Positions 1-7,922 of a stretch of DNA of 25,084 nucleotides are shown here, piece after piece (position 1 is the first letter of the stretch; every line of letters begins with the position of its first letter). The position numbers and the translations under genes are program-made. Below the pieces are notes generated by a model, which was not told the DNA's origin, ran no database searches, and was given only the letters and a program-made list of their open reading frames with translations. Where the stretch lies: positions 1 to 25,084 of the forward strand of contig CAYMVS010000029.1 of assembly GCA_964394205.1 (NCBI GenBank). The letters are read 5' to 3'. The DNA is from HGM05190 sp964394205. Lineage in GTDB: Bacteria; Bacteroidota; Bacteroidia; Bacteroidales; Muribaculaceae.

Positions 1-5
1 GAATA

Positions 6-94
6 CGTGAGAGCCGTACTGTTTGCTCATCCCGCTATCAGAGGCTCTGGTATTGCCCATTGGAGTAGAATGAGCAAACTTGCAGAGCCTCACG
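6..94. repeat. Imperfect inverted repeat at the left edge
   Basis: Arms 6-30 and 70-94 pair over 17 of 25 positions; the best parts are CGTGAG/CTCACG and GTTTGCTCAT/ATGAGCAAAC. A further element in the loop, GAGGCTCTG (41-49), is complementary to CAGAGCCTC (83-91), so two alternative pairings compete. No gene can be supported between 1 and about 278. Function is unknown; it may be a remnant of a mobile element or of an invertible segment. Confidence 0.4.
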
Positions 95-278
95 CAGAAT
101 ATGCTATACGCCCATACCCAACGCTCACGCGCCGAGTGCGGACGGAATATACATATCCACAAGGCATCTACCGTTTGCTTCAATCCTGACTCCAATTGAA
201 ATTTACCAGATTTCTGATAGCCAAGAAAGAGCGTCGAGTAAACGCTTTTCGTATGTCATTTGCAGCCCCACCCCATTG

Positions 279-692
279 CCCGTGACCAGGCTCTGCGATG
301 TGGTCTTCAACCGCAAAACTACGAAATATTTCTGAATCTCACAAATTTGTGTTTAACCCTATGTTCACAAACCCTCAGCAGATTCAACCCGGGAATGGGC
401 TGAATACAATTATATATTGGACTCGACCCTGCTTGAGCCTTTCAGCATATCCATCACAACCTCCATGCGCGCAGATGCCGGAAGCCACATTGATTTGGCT
501 CAGCTCAAACTCTTTTGCTGCGAAAGTTCCGAGCAGTCGTCAGTGAAAAACGTCTGCGTTGACACCACCGCGCCGATGGTGTTTGACATTTCAGGCAGAA
601 AAATTCACAGTGAGAATTTCCAAAATCTGCCTGATGGATTATACCTCATTAAACAGGATAAAGACGTAAAGAAAATATTAATAAGACATTAA
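279..692 (+). pseudogene. Remnant of a T9SS-sorted surface/secreted protein (C-terminal part)
   Basis: One frame reads as the end of an exported protein but is broken. It carries coding-like sequence (VVFNRKTTKYF), then stops at 333 (TGA) and 354 (TAA), then runs open to 692. The open part has a beta-sandwich-like stretch (EYNYILDSTLLEPFSISI, then GSHIDLAQLKLF) followed by a short domain with VFDISGRKI, LPDGLYLIK and a basic end KKILIRH. That last part matches the pattern of type A T9SS C-terminal sorting domains (DxxGR, then LPxGxYxI, then a basic tail). No start codon or N-terminus is left. The beta-sandwich reading is an inference. Confidence 0.6.
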
Positions 693-717
693 GAGCCTGT
701 TACACAGATCATAAACA

Positions 718-784
718 GCAGCCACAACCCCAATCCCCCCACGACTCTTTCATGCAGGTCTTAAGGATTGGGGGTCGTGGTTGC
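718..784. repeat. Imperfect hairpin downstream of the pseudogene
   Basis: Left arm 718-736 (GCAGCCACAACCCCAATCC) and right arm 765-784 (GGATTGGGGGTCGTGGTTGC) are reverse complements apart from two mismatches and one gap. The loop also contains CCACGAC, complementary to GTCGTGG in the right arm, so alternative folds exist. It lies just upstream of the 73-bp dispersed repeat, an arrangement repeated at 15714-15844. Confidence 0.5.
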
Positions 785-819
785 GATTTAGCCGCGAGGC
801 GGCGAGGCAATTACAGCAC

Positions 820-892
820 ATTGTCTCGCGCGCTCAGCGGCTTTCCCGTTACATTGTTCCCCATTCCTCCCGGCTCTGACACCCACCGGCCC
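820..892. repeat. 73-bp dispersed repeat, copy A
   Basis: Gapless match with 15772-15844 at 67 of 73 positions by eye. The core GGCTTTCCCGTTACATTG is identical in both. The minus strand is open in one frame across both copies and the differences include silent and replacement changes, so a decayed coding origin cannot be excluded. Its family is not recognised. Most of 693-991 otherwise holds nothing I can name. Confidence 0.8.
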
Positions 893-991
893 AGGGTGAT
901 GAGAAAACAGTCATCTTTTGGCATAACTTTTTGTTAACATTTTTGTGCCACTGCTTGTTTAAGTTAGAGAAATATCAAACAAAGTTTTTCC

Positions 992-1201
992 ATGGCACGA
1001 TTTGTAGAACTCATCACAACCAACGACCCCCATGCTCACATAATTGCAGGGATGCTGAAAAACAACGGTATTCGCAGCATGATTGCACCCGACACCTTGT
1101 CGTCAGTCTTTCCTCTGCCCGACTCAAACGTGGGCGAGGTTACGGTCGCCGTGGCCGAGGCCGACCTTGAGCGCGCCCGTGAGCTCATTGCAAAAGAGTA
1201 G
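992..1201 (+). CDS. Small DUF2007-type protein
   Basis: A 69-residue protein starting MARFVELITTNDPHAH. The pattern of an N-terminal strand, a helix that begins around DPHAHIIAGMLKNNGI, and a C-terminal VTVAVAEADLERARELI helix is that of DUF2007 (putative signal-transducing, ferredoxin-like fold) proteins, and the length fits. The family has no settled function; domains of this kind are often fused or adjacent to membrane or regulatory proteins. The start is the only ATG that keeps the complete fold. The next gene, a Yip1-like membrane protein, has its own promoter element, so this is probably a separate transcript. Confidence 0.75.
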   Translation: MARFVELITTNDPHAHIIAGMLKNNGIRSMIAPDTLSSVFPLPDSNVGEVTVAVAEADLERARELIAKE

Positions 1202-1263
1202 GTTCACACCACAAAAAGTTAACGGTTGACGGACAAGAGGTGAATTTTTTGAAAAATGTTTCG

Positions 1264-1271
1264 TACCTTTG
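1264..1271 (+). promoter_or_regulatory. -7 promoter element for the Yip1-like gene
   Basis: TACCTTTG, a perfect match to the Bacteroidota -7 element TAnnTTTG, 22 nt before the ATG at 1294. It rules out the upstream in-frame ATG at 1240, which would lie upstream of the transcription start. No convincing -33 element is seen at the usual distance. Confidence 0.7.
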
Positions 1272-1293
1272 CACTCTTGTAACGACGACAGCC

Positions 1294-1842
1294 ATGTTAG
1301 AATATCTTAAGGCCATATTTCAACTTATCCTCTCGCCCGGTCGCGGTTGGGAGGATGTTGCACGCACCAATGCCGACCCCCGGCATCTGGCCTCGGCCGG
1401 CCTTTACCCCATGATCGGTATTGCCGCCGTCAGCCAGTTTGCAAAGGCGATATGGGACCCTTCAATAAGCTTGGTTTATCTGCTCGAGCTGGCCATCATA
1501 ACGTTTGTCATGTTTTTTGCGGGATATTTCATAGGTATCTTCTTCATGTCGATAGTCATGCCCGAGCTTGGAGCAGGCTCAAGCAGCGACAAGCGGGTCC
1601 ACACCTTTGTCAACTACACGATAGGGATGTTGGCAATCATCTCAATTATCAACAACGTGCTGCCAATCGACGTGCCGCTTGTCTATTTCCTACCCCTTTA
1701 TGTCGCTGTCATCCAATGGAAAGGCAACCGGTACATGCAGGTGTCCGATGCCTTTGCCGGACGGCTTGTGCTCCTCTCGGCCCCGTTGGTCATTCTCCCT
1801 CCCTATCTTATCTATGCCGCCTTTAAATACATCTTGCCCTAA
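1294..1842 (+). CDS. Yip1-like inner-membrane protein
   Basis: A 182-residue protein starting MLEYLKAIFQLILSPGRGWEDV. The N-terminal amphipathic piece with a PxxxWxxI/V-like element is followed by about five hydrophobic segments, as in the Yip1/DUF1282 family of small polytopic membrane proteins. Bacterial members have no established biochemical role. The start at 1294 is preferred over 1240 because a -7 promoter element lies between them. Its stop codon overlaps the smpB start by one base (TAATG), so the two genes are probably co-transcribed and translationally coupled. Confidence 0.7.
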   Translation: MLEYLKAIFQLILSPGRGWEDVARTNADPRHLASAGLYPMIGIAAVSQFAKAIWDPSISLVYLLELAIITFVMFFAGYFIGIFFMSIVMPELGAGSSSDKRVHTFVNYTIGMLAIISIINNVLPIDVPLVYFLPLYVAVIQWKGNRYMQVSDAFAGRLVLLSAPLVILPPYLIYAAFKYILP

Positions 1843-2297
1843 TGAATCCCAAAGATATCAACATAAGAAACAAGCGAGCCAATTTTGACTATGCCATCTC
1901 CGAGACTTTCACAGCCGGCATTGTGCTGACAGGGACCGAAATCAAGTCGCTCCGACAGGGTAAGGCAAGTCTTGTCGACACATTCTGTTATGTCAACAAC
2001 GGCGAGGTGTGGGTCAAAAATATGTATATAGCCGAGTATTTCTACGGCACATACAACAATCATGTAGCCCGGCGCGACCGTAAGCTGCTGCTCAACCGCA
2101 AGGAGATTGCAAAGCTCGAGAAGGCCGGCAAGGAGACCGGTTTCACCATTGTTCCCCTCAGGGTGTTTATCAACGACCGAGGGCTCGCCAAGATGGTCAT
2201 CGGGATAGGTCGGGGTAAGAAGGAATATGACAAACGACAGTCTATAAAAGAGCGTGAAGACCGTCGCTCGATGGCCCGCATGTTTCAGCACCGATAA
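1842..2297 (+). CDS. smpB: SsrA-binding protein SmpB
   Basis: A 151-residue protein matching SmpB along its full length. It has the N-terminal NKRANFDYAISETFTAGIVL and GTEIKSLRQGKASL blocks, the RDRKLLLNRKEI block and the basic C-terminal tail GRGKKEYDKRQSIKERED that enters the ribosomal A site. SmpB binds tmRNA and delivers it to stalled ribosomes for trans-translation. It overlaps the upstream Yip1-like gene by one base and ends 12 bp from the end of the convergent beta-helix gene. No tmRNA gene is seen in the window. Confidence 0.97.
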   Translation: MNPKDINIRNKRANFDYAISETFTAGIVLTGTEIKSLRQGKASLVDTFCYVNNGEVWVKNMYIAEYFYGTYNNHVARRDRKLLLNRKEIAKLEKAGKETGFTIVPLRVFINDRGLAKMVIGIGRGKKEYDKRQSIKEREDRRSMARMFQHR

Positions 2298-2309
2298 GCC
2301 CCAGCAACT

Positions 2310-4736
2310 CTATTTCCAGCTTGCCGTGACCTCGCTTATAAGGGTTGCCGAGGCACCGGTAGAACCGGTGTGTTGAAACCCTATGCCATTGCCCGGGGTC
2401 TTTTCGCCAACGGCTACCTCGAGCATGACCTCATCGACAACATCGCTGCCGGCGCGACGACCGACCGGCGTGGCGTCGGTCGCAGCTGTGGCCTTGAGCA
2501 CACCGTTTTCAAGCGACAAGTTTACCACGCAATCACTACGGTAACATGATGATGCCACCGGCGTCGTAAGCGGGGACACCCTGCCGTTGTCATATCTGAC
2601 GAGCGAGAAAACCACCGCCTTGTCATAGTCGGGCGTGCGCTCTATCCTCAACCCATACCCGCTGAGCGTTGCAGGGTCAAAACCGATGTATATGTCGAGA
2701 TACTGGCCGGTGGCGCTGCCAAACCCTTGTCCGGCGGTCTTGCAAGGTTGGAGCACGACGGCGAGTTGCTGCCGGGAGCTCGCGTCGGTTGCCGGCAGGT
2801 AGAAGGCTCGCGCGCCACGGGTTGCCTGCACTAACCCCACGCCGGTGGCACCATCGGTGCCCCGACCGTAGTACCATGCCGGCCGGCTATTGTCAATCTG
2901 CCAGTCATAACCGGCGGTGTCGGCAGGTTTGTAGCTGTCAAAACTCCAGGCGCCCTTTGATGGTGTCGGCTGATGGTGGACCGGCACATTGGCAAAATTG
3001 GTGGTCAAAGTCTCGGTTTTGGGTTTGCGCCCGGTCAAAGGGTCGTCAAAGCGCGCCACCACCGGTGCTCCAGTCCTTGCGCCCCAGAGAGCCGGCGCGA
3101 CGGTCACGGCAATCTTGCTGCCGGCATCGGCGGCCGACGGTCGGTAGACGCGTGTCGTCGCGGCGCTGCCATGAAGTAACGGGATGGTGTCGCTCATGTC
3201 GTCACGGCGATAACGGTACCACACAATGTGGCTGCGGTCTTCAAGAGACGGCTCGTCGCTGTCAAGACTATATTCCACCCTGAGCGAGCGCGTTTTACGG
3301 TCATACTTTATTTGTGGCGACACGGCAAACTGTGGCGCCTCGGTCAGGAATGGTTCAACCCTCACGCCGCTCACTGCACTCAGTCCATAACCGGTCGATG
3401 CAGTGATCAGTCCCTCAACCGGTTGTGGCAAGTAATTGTCAACCACAAAGGTAGCCTCAAGGGCGCGACTTGTCTCAGGCTTAAACACCGAGGGATAGCC
3501 CCAAGCCACCTTTCCCATCGGCTCGGTCGAGCCATAACCACCCCATCTTACTGGTCGGCACTTGACATCAATCGTATCTTTAGCGTTGAGCATCACACTG
3601 TTATCGTCGAAAAGCAGGGCAACGGGGAGTTGAAGCACATTGCGGTTGCCGGTGGCTGCAACGATCTTGTCGGCAAGGCCGAGGGGATCCCACCCGTCAT
3701 CGCCACCCACAAGCGAGGGGATATTGTAAATGACCTTCCCCTCGTTGTCCACCACACGATAGGCATTCAGTGCCTCCTTGCCATCGAGGTTGACCGCCAG
3801 TTCAGGGCGGGCAGAATCAATGGTGAGCGGCTTCCCGTCAAGAGTCACATTATAAAAAAAGCTCACCGACGTCGACGGGTAAGGACACCAGCAAACCTCG
3901 GCCGGGGCACCGGGGGCCGCGCCGTGCAGCCGCGTGTCGATGAGGCTCACCGGCCCCGGCAGTTTTGTGAAATATTGCACACCACGGGTCAGCACGTCTA
4001 TGTCACAGTCGAGAAACACGGCTCCGGTCGGGGGAGTATTGTAGAAAGGCTTTCCCGAGTGGAACGTGAAATGACAACCCAGATACACCGCCGAGCCGGT
4101 CAAAGCGTCGTCGGTCGACTCAAAGTGACAGTTCTTATAGAGCGAGCGGCGCGCCCCAACCATGGGACACAAATTCAACCGGCTGATGTATCGGCAGTTT
4201 GACGAAAACAGCCGGTCGGTGCCGGTGCAGATGCCAACTTGAGCCTGAACAATCGCCTCCCCTCGCTTCGGGCGGTTTTGACTCGGGTCGAGCGGATATT
4301 CCAAGTCGACATTGCAAAAGTTACCCAAAGTCATGTTGTGGACCTCAAGCGAGCTGCCAATGAAGTGAATCATCGTGAAATTGCCAAGTGCCCCCTGGGT
4401 TTGGCCACGGTTTGAGGCAAACACTGTATTGCGCGGGTCTGGGTCAAGACCTTTGATGACCAACGTGTCACACTTGATGGTCCGACCGTAGGGTATATCG
4501 CCGGGATGCTCCTTGTTCACTCTCACCGATGGGTCGTCAGGGTCGTCAAGCCAATAGACACCGGGAGCGACAAGAAGGGTCACGGGAGCCTCGGCCCGGT
4601 TGACAGCCTCAATGGCGGCGGCCACGTCGTTAAAGACCCCGGGAGCCGGCGTAGCGTTCCGGTCAAGCAAAATCTCGACAGCCTGAGTTGTGACAAACAG
4701 AGCTGCCAACAGCATAGATGTCAGTATCCTTTTCAT
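2310..4736 (-). CDS. Secreted pectinesterase-like right-handed beta-helix protein
   Basis: An 808-residue protein with a signal peptide (MKRILTSMLLAALFVTTQA). Residues about 20-330 look like a pectinesterase-type (CE8-like) beta-helix: FNDVAAAIEAVNRA near the start, VTLLVAPGVYWL, an FASNRGQTQG strand-turn, and a CHFESTDDALTGSAVYLGC region (203-221) that resembles the QDTLY..FxxCxxxG core of pectinesterases. Exact CE8 catalytic residues cannot be assigned by eye. Residues about 330-600 look like beta-rich linker domains and about 600-808 like a jelly-roll. The start overlaps the end of the GH2 gene (ATGA, 4733-4736), so it is second in a two-gene operon, probably for pectin or a related galactose-bearing glycan. 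An unrelated beta-helix lyase is the alternative. Confidence 0.65.
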   Translation of the reverse strand: MKRILTSMLLAALFVTTQAVEILLDRNATPAPGVFNDVAAAIEAVNRAEAPVTLLVAPGVYWLDDPDDPSVRVNKEHPGDIPYGRTIKCDTLVIKGLDPDPRNTVFASNRGQTQGALGNFTMIHFIGSSLEVHNMTLGNFCNVDLEYPLDPSQNRPKRGEAIVQAQVGICTGTDRLFSSNCRYISRLNLCPMVGARRSLYKNCHFESTDDALTGSAVYLGCHFTFHSGKPFYNTPPTGAVFLDCDIDVLTRGVQYFTKLPGPVSLIDTRLHGAAPGAPAEVCWCPYPSTSVSFFYNVTLDGKPLTIDSARPELAVNLDGKEALNAYRVVDNEGKVIYNIPSLVGGDDGWDPLGLADKIVAATGNRNVLQLPVALLFDDNSVMLNAKDTIDVKCRPVRWGGYGSTEPMGKVAWGYPSVFKPETSRALEATFVVDNYLPQPVEGLITASTGYGLSAVSGVRVEPFLTEAPQFAVSPQIKYDRKTRSLRVEYSLDSDEPSLEDRSHIVWYRYRRDDMSDTIPLLHGSAATTRVYRPSAADAGSKIAVTVAPALWGARTGAPVVARFDDPLTGRKPKTETLTTNFANVPVHHQPTPSKGAWSFDSYKPADTAGYDWQIDNSRPAWYYGRGTDGATGVGLVQATRGARAFYLPATDASSRQQLAVVLQPCKTAGQGFGSATGQYLDIYIGFDPATLSGYGLRIERTPDYDKAVVFSLVRYDNGRVSPLTTPVASSCYRSDCVVNLSLENGVLKATAATDATPVGRRAGSDVVDEVMLEVAVGEKTPGNGIGFQHTGSTGASATLISEVTASWK

Positions 4737-7612
4737 TTCAGGAAATCAAATGTCAGGTCAATGTGGAGCCCCTCGTCGCCCTTTTTTATTCGTATATTAC
4801 CCGGCTGACTGTTTGGCCCCTGCTGCTCGATCGGTTTAAAGGAGCGTATTGCCGGGATGTCAAGAAGAAACGACAGGTTACCCTCGGCGGGAAATGCCGG
4901 CATCGTTTTACCCTCGGCCGCCACCGGCTCATCGGGGGTGAAGACATGATAGAAAAGACCGTCGCGGCGCGAATAGACCGTTACAGGAGCGGCGACGTTT
5001 TCAAGCGTTGCCCAATACATGCGCCCATGGTAGCCCTTAAACTCGGGATAAACCAGATTGTCGTAGGTCTCGCCGGTTACCGTGTTGTTGTAATCCTTGT
5101 GCCAGGTGTCAACCGTTGCTCCGGCCATACGATTTTTCCACACACGATAAGGGCCGGCTCCAAACCATGTCATGCCGGTGCAAACCGAGTCGGGGAAAGA
5201 GAACGCGAGCCCAAGATTGTACACCTCGGTATCCATGAACGCATCGTCAAACCCTCCACCGCCGCCGGCACGGTTTAACAGCAAAGCGTCCATGTGCAGC
5301 AACCCTGCCGGGGTCAATCGCCAAACAATCGAGTCGACACCCCCCTTATAGCGGGCGCAATAGACTGCGTCGTCACCATCGACTCTTATTGCCGAGAGGC
5401 CGGGCTCATATTTCATCTTCATGCCGACAGCCCGTGGGCCATCGGTCAGCGGCACAACCCGGCCATCGGCCCTTATCTCGCTCAACTCACCGGTTGTCTT
5501 GTCAAACCTCACCTTTACGCGGGCCGATGAAAGCACAAATGAGCCATCCTTATCGGCAACCGTGACACGTGACTTTTTTGACCCGGGTTTCATTGTCGCC
5601 GCCCCGGCCATATATCGGTCATAATAGTCGCCGACAAGCCTGATGGGGTAGCTCCACTCCCCTATTGCCTCGCCTTGGGGCGAGTAGGCCGCCAGACGCA
5701 GCAAATCGCCCTCGCCAAAATTGTCGGGCATGTCGACGACAGCCGTCATCGTCTCGCCGGGCTGAGCCGGGGGCAGTGTAACCTCTCCCCAGGCCACCAC
5801 AACCGGCTCGACATCGACGCCAAGCGCCGGCGGTTGATTTTTCACCACCCAATATTTCATCGAGCACTCGTCGAGCGTGGTAAAGAGATGCTCATTGGTG
5901 ACAAGAAACCGGCCGTTCCACCCCTCGGTGATGAGCAGCGGCTTTATCTGGACAGGGCACCACTGCTCGCGGATGGCATAAAACGAGCCCTCGCGCTCGC
6001 GCCGGGGCCCGAGCACCCCGTCGGGGGCATTTGAGCCGTCGCTGTCGAGATGGCCGTCGAGATCCATGCGGGCCGGCGCCTCGTCACAGAATGCCCATAT
6101 AAAGCCGCCGGCAAACATCGGGTTGGTTTTCCATCTATCCCAGAAATCACGCAGGCCGGCGCCTCCACCCTGGTCATACATCGAGTGCATGAACTCGGTG
6201 GGCATAAACACCTTATATCCATTTGTCAATCGCCCCACCCCGGTGAGATAAGTCGGGTAGTGATGGGTGTCGACATCATTGAAATCGGCCCAGGGGTGTA
6301 CGACATGGCGGCGTTGCAACATGTCGTGAGCGGCAAACAACGAGTCGAGCGAACGGTTCCATCCACCCTCGTTGCCGTTGCTCCAGATGACAACCGACGG
6401 GTGGTTCAAATCACGCTCGATCATCTCTTTCAGCAACACCGGGCCAACCTCGTTGTCATATCCGTCCTGCCATCCGGCAAGTTCATCCATGTAAAGCAAC
6501 CCGAGCGAGTCACACGCATAGAGGAAAGCCTCGTCGGGTGGATAATGACCGCGGACGGCGTTCATGTTCATCTGCTTTATAAGCCGCGCGTCGTCAACGT
6601 TCTGCTCGCGCGAGACGGCACGCCCCCCCATTGTGCTGAACGAGTGCCGGTTGACCCCCTTGAGTATAATCTTGTGGTCATTGAGATAGAAACCGTCGCG
6701 AGGTCTCAGCTCCACTGTTCTGAATCCGACACGCTCGTTTAAGCTTTGGGTTGTCACCCCGTCGGGGTCAATCAGATCAACGGTGACTTTATAAAGGCTC
6801 GGAGTCTCGGGACTCCATGGCTTAACGTCGGGAAAAATTCCCTCCAGAGTGACCACAGAGTCATCCTTGCCAAACGTTGCAGTCAGCTCCTTGTCAAAGC
6901 CATCGACCCTCACCTTGACACTCCCCCCTTTTTTCTCGCCGGCAAGCTCGACACGCGCGGTCAACCGGCCGTCATGCCGAGGATCAAAAACAACGTGACT
7001 TATATGGGCAGCGGGAAGAATCTCGAGCCACACCGGGCGGTAAATGCCACCATATAACCACCAGTCGGCTCTGCGCTCGGCTGCATTTATCGACTTGTTT
7101 GACGAGTGTTTATCTACCCTGACCTCAAGGCGGTTACGCTCGCCCGGTTTGACAAGACCACTTATGTCGCGTTTGAACCGGTAAAAGCCGCCCTGATGTT
7201 TCTCGCCGGCCTGAACGCCGTTGACCTTAACCGTGCAGTCGGTCATCACTCCGTCAAACACGATGTTGACCACCTGACCTTCAGCATCGGCGGGAAGATC
7301 GAAATCAAGCGTATAGACACCGCTCTCGGCGCTGGGTTTTGCCCCCTTCACCTTGTACCAACGGCCGTAGGTGAAATCGCCAAATCCCTGCAACTCCCAG
7401 TTGCACGGCACATTGATTGAATCGTTCACACCGCTGCGGCTGCCGTCGCTGCAATAAAAGCCCCAACGCGCCGGGTGGCCGGCGTCGGCTCCCGAGAGAT
7501 ACATTCGGCCGGGATGCAAGCCATCGGCGGCACTCCCCGTGGCCGTTGCTGTCAGAGTCATGATCGCCGTTAGCGCCAGGTTGAGCAGGCCCTTGCTTAT
7601 AGATATTTTCAT
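4733..7612 (-). CDS. Exported glycoside hydrolase family 2 enzyme (beta-galactosidase-like)
   Basis: A 959-residue GH2 enzyme with a signal peptide (about 1-29). The jelly-roll sugar-binding domain (about 45-200) contains VPCNWELQGFGD and LYGGIYRPVWLEI. An Ig-like domain follows (about 205-300), then the TIM barrel with ILKGVNRHSFSTMGG (316-330). The predicted acid/base is Glu415 in SNGNEGG and the nucleophile Glu473 in MPTEFMHS; GFIWAFCDE follows. A further beta-galactosidase-like domain extends to about 959. Specificity (beta-galactosidase, or beta-glucuronidase or another beta-glycosidase) cannot be fixed by eye. It is promoter-proximal in an operon with the beta-helix protein; no SusC/SusD pair is in the window. 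Confidence 0.9.
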   Translation of the reverse strand: MKISISKGLLNLALTAIMTLTATATGSAADGLHPGRMYLSGADAGHPARWGFYCSDGSRSGVNDSINVPCNWELQGFGDFTYGRWYKVKGAKPSAESGVYTLDFDLPADAEGQVVNIVFDGVMTDCTVKVNGVQAGEKHQGGFYRFKRDISGLVKPGERNRLEVRVDKHSSNKSINAAERRADWWLYGGIYRPVWLEILPAAHISHVVFDPRHDGRLTARVELAGEKKGGSVKVRVDGFDKELTATFGKDDSVVTLEGIFPDVKPWSPETPSLYKVTVDLIDPDGVTTQSLNERVGFRTVELRPRDGFYLNDHKIILKGVNRHSFSTMGGRAVSREQNVDDARLIKQMNMNAVRGHYPPDEAFLYACDSLGLLYMDELAGWQDGYDNEVGPVLLKEMIERDLNHPSVVIWSNGNEGGWNRSLDSLFAAHDMLQRRHVVHPWADFNDVDTHHYPTYLTGVGRLTNGYKVFMPTEFMHSMYDQGGGAGLRDFWDRWKTNPMFAGGFIWAFCDEAPARMDLDGHLDSDGSNAPDGVLGPRREREGSFYAIREQWCPVQIKPLLITEGWNGRFLVTNEHLFTTLDECSMKYWVVKNQPPALGVDVEPVVVAWGEVTLPPAQPGETMTAVVDMPDNFGEGDLLRLAAYSPQGEAIGEWSYPIRLVGDYYDRYMAGAATMKPGSKKSRVTVADKDGSFVLSSARVKVRFDKTTGELSEIRADGRVVPLTDGPRAVGMKMKYEPGLSAIRVDGDDAVYCARYKGGVDSIVWRLTPAGLLHMDALLLNRAGGGGGFDDAFMDTEVYNLGLAFSFPDSVCTGMTWFGAGPYRVWKNRMAGATVDTWHKDYNNTVTGETYDNLVYPEFKGYHGRMYWATLENVAAPVTVYSRRDGLFYHVFTPDEPVAAEGKTMPAFPAEGNLSFLLDIPAIRSFKPIEQQGPNSQPGNIRIKKGDEGLHIDLTFDFLK

Positions 7613-7627
7613 GGTAAAAACTTTTTA

Positions 7628-7635
7628 CAAAAATA
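7628..7635 (-). promoter_or_regulatory. -7 promoter element for the GH2 operon
   Basis: On the minus strand this reads TATTTTTG, a perfect TAnnTTTG element, 15 nt before the GH2 ATG. A TTG at 7654-7652 could serve as the -33 element but its spacing is short. It would drive the GH2 and beta-helix genes together. Confidence 0.55.
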
Positions 7636-7725
7636 GCGAAAATTCTGAAATCAACGGCTCTCACCAACCTTTAATTAAGCCTGAGTCTAACAAAAGCACA
7701 AATCATTATTAATCAATGTTTTGAT

Positions 7726-7857
7726 GGTGCAAACTACGATAAATCGGCGTTTTTAAGGGGTGCAAACTACGATAAATCGGCGTTTTTGAGGGGTGTAAAC
7801 TACGATAAATCGGTGTTTTTGAGGGGTGCAAACTACGATAAATCGGGATTTTTATAA
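7726..7857. repeat. Four tandem copies of a 33-bp repeat
   Basis: Units start at 7726, 7759, 7792 and 7825. Each unit contains CAAACTACGATAAATCGG (one substitution in unit 3) and a T-run. The last unit diverges at its end. Read on the plus strand in one frame it encodes an 11-residue periodic peptide GANYDKSAFLR, ending in TAA at 7857, but no ATG precedes it in frame after the stop at 7672. Each unit also carries the small dyad CGAT-AA-ATCG. Apart from this, the GH2 promoter and the terminator, 7613-7922 shows nothing further. Confidence 0.9.
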
Positions 7858-7893
7858 AAAGAGCTGTGTCGTAACGGTCTATTACCACACAGC
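7850..7893 (-). terminator. Rho-independent terminator of the permease gene
   Basis: On the minus strand a hairpin with GCTGTGT/ACACAGC and inner GTAA/TTAC arms, separated by one mismatch, is followed by TCTTTTTAT. It begins 30 nt after the permease stop and should insulate the GH2 promoter region from read-through. Confidence 0.75.
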
Positions 7894-7922
7894 CCCCGTT
7901 TATTACAATTAGTAAATTTTGG

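Noticed and set aside
1240..1293. Upstream in-frame ATG extending the Yip1-like protein by 18 residues
   Set aside because: A perfect -7 promoter element lies at 1264-1271, inside the proposed extension.
3228..4202. 324-codon plus-strand frame opposite the beta-helix gene
   Set aside because: No domain is seen; the opposite strand has a complete exported protein with signal peptide and operon overlap.
7726..7857. CRISPR array
   Set aside because: The units are contiguous at 33 bp with no spacers between them.
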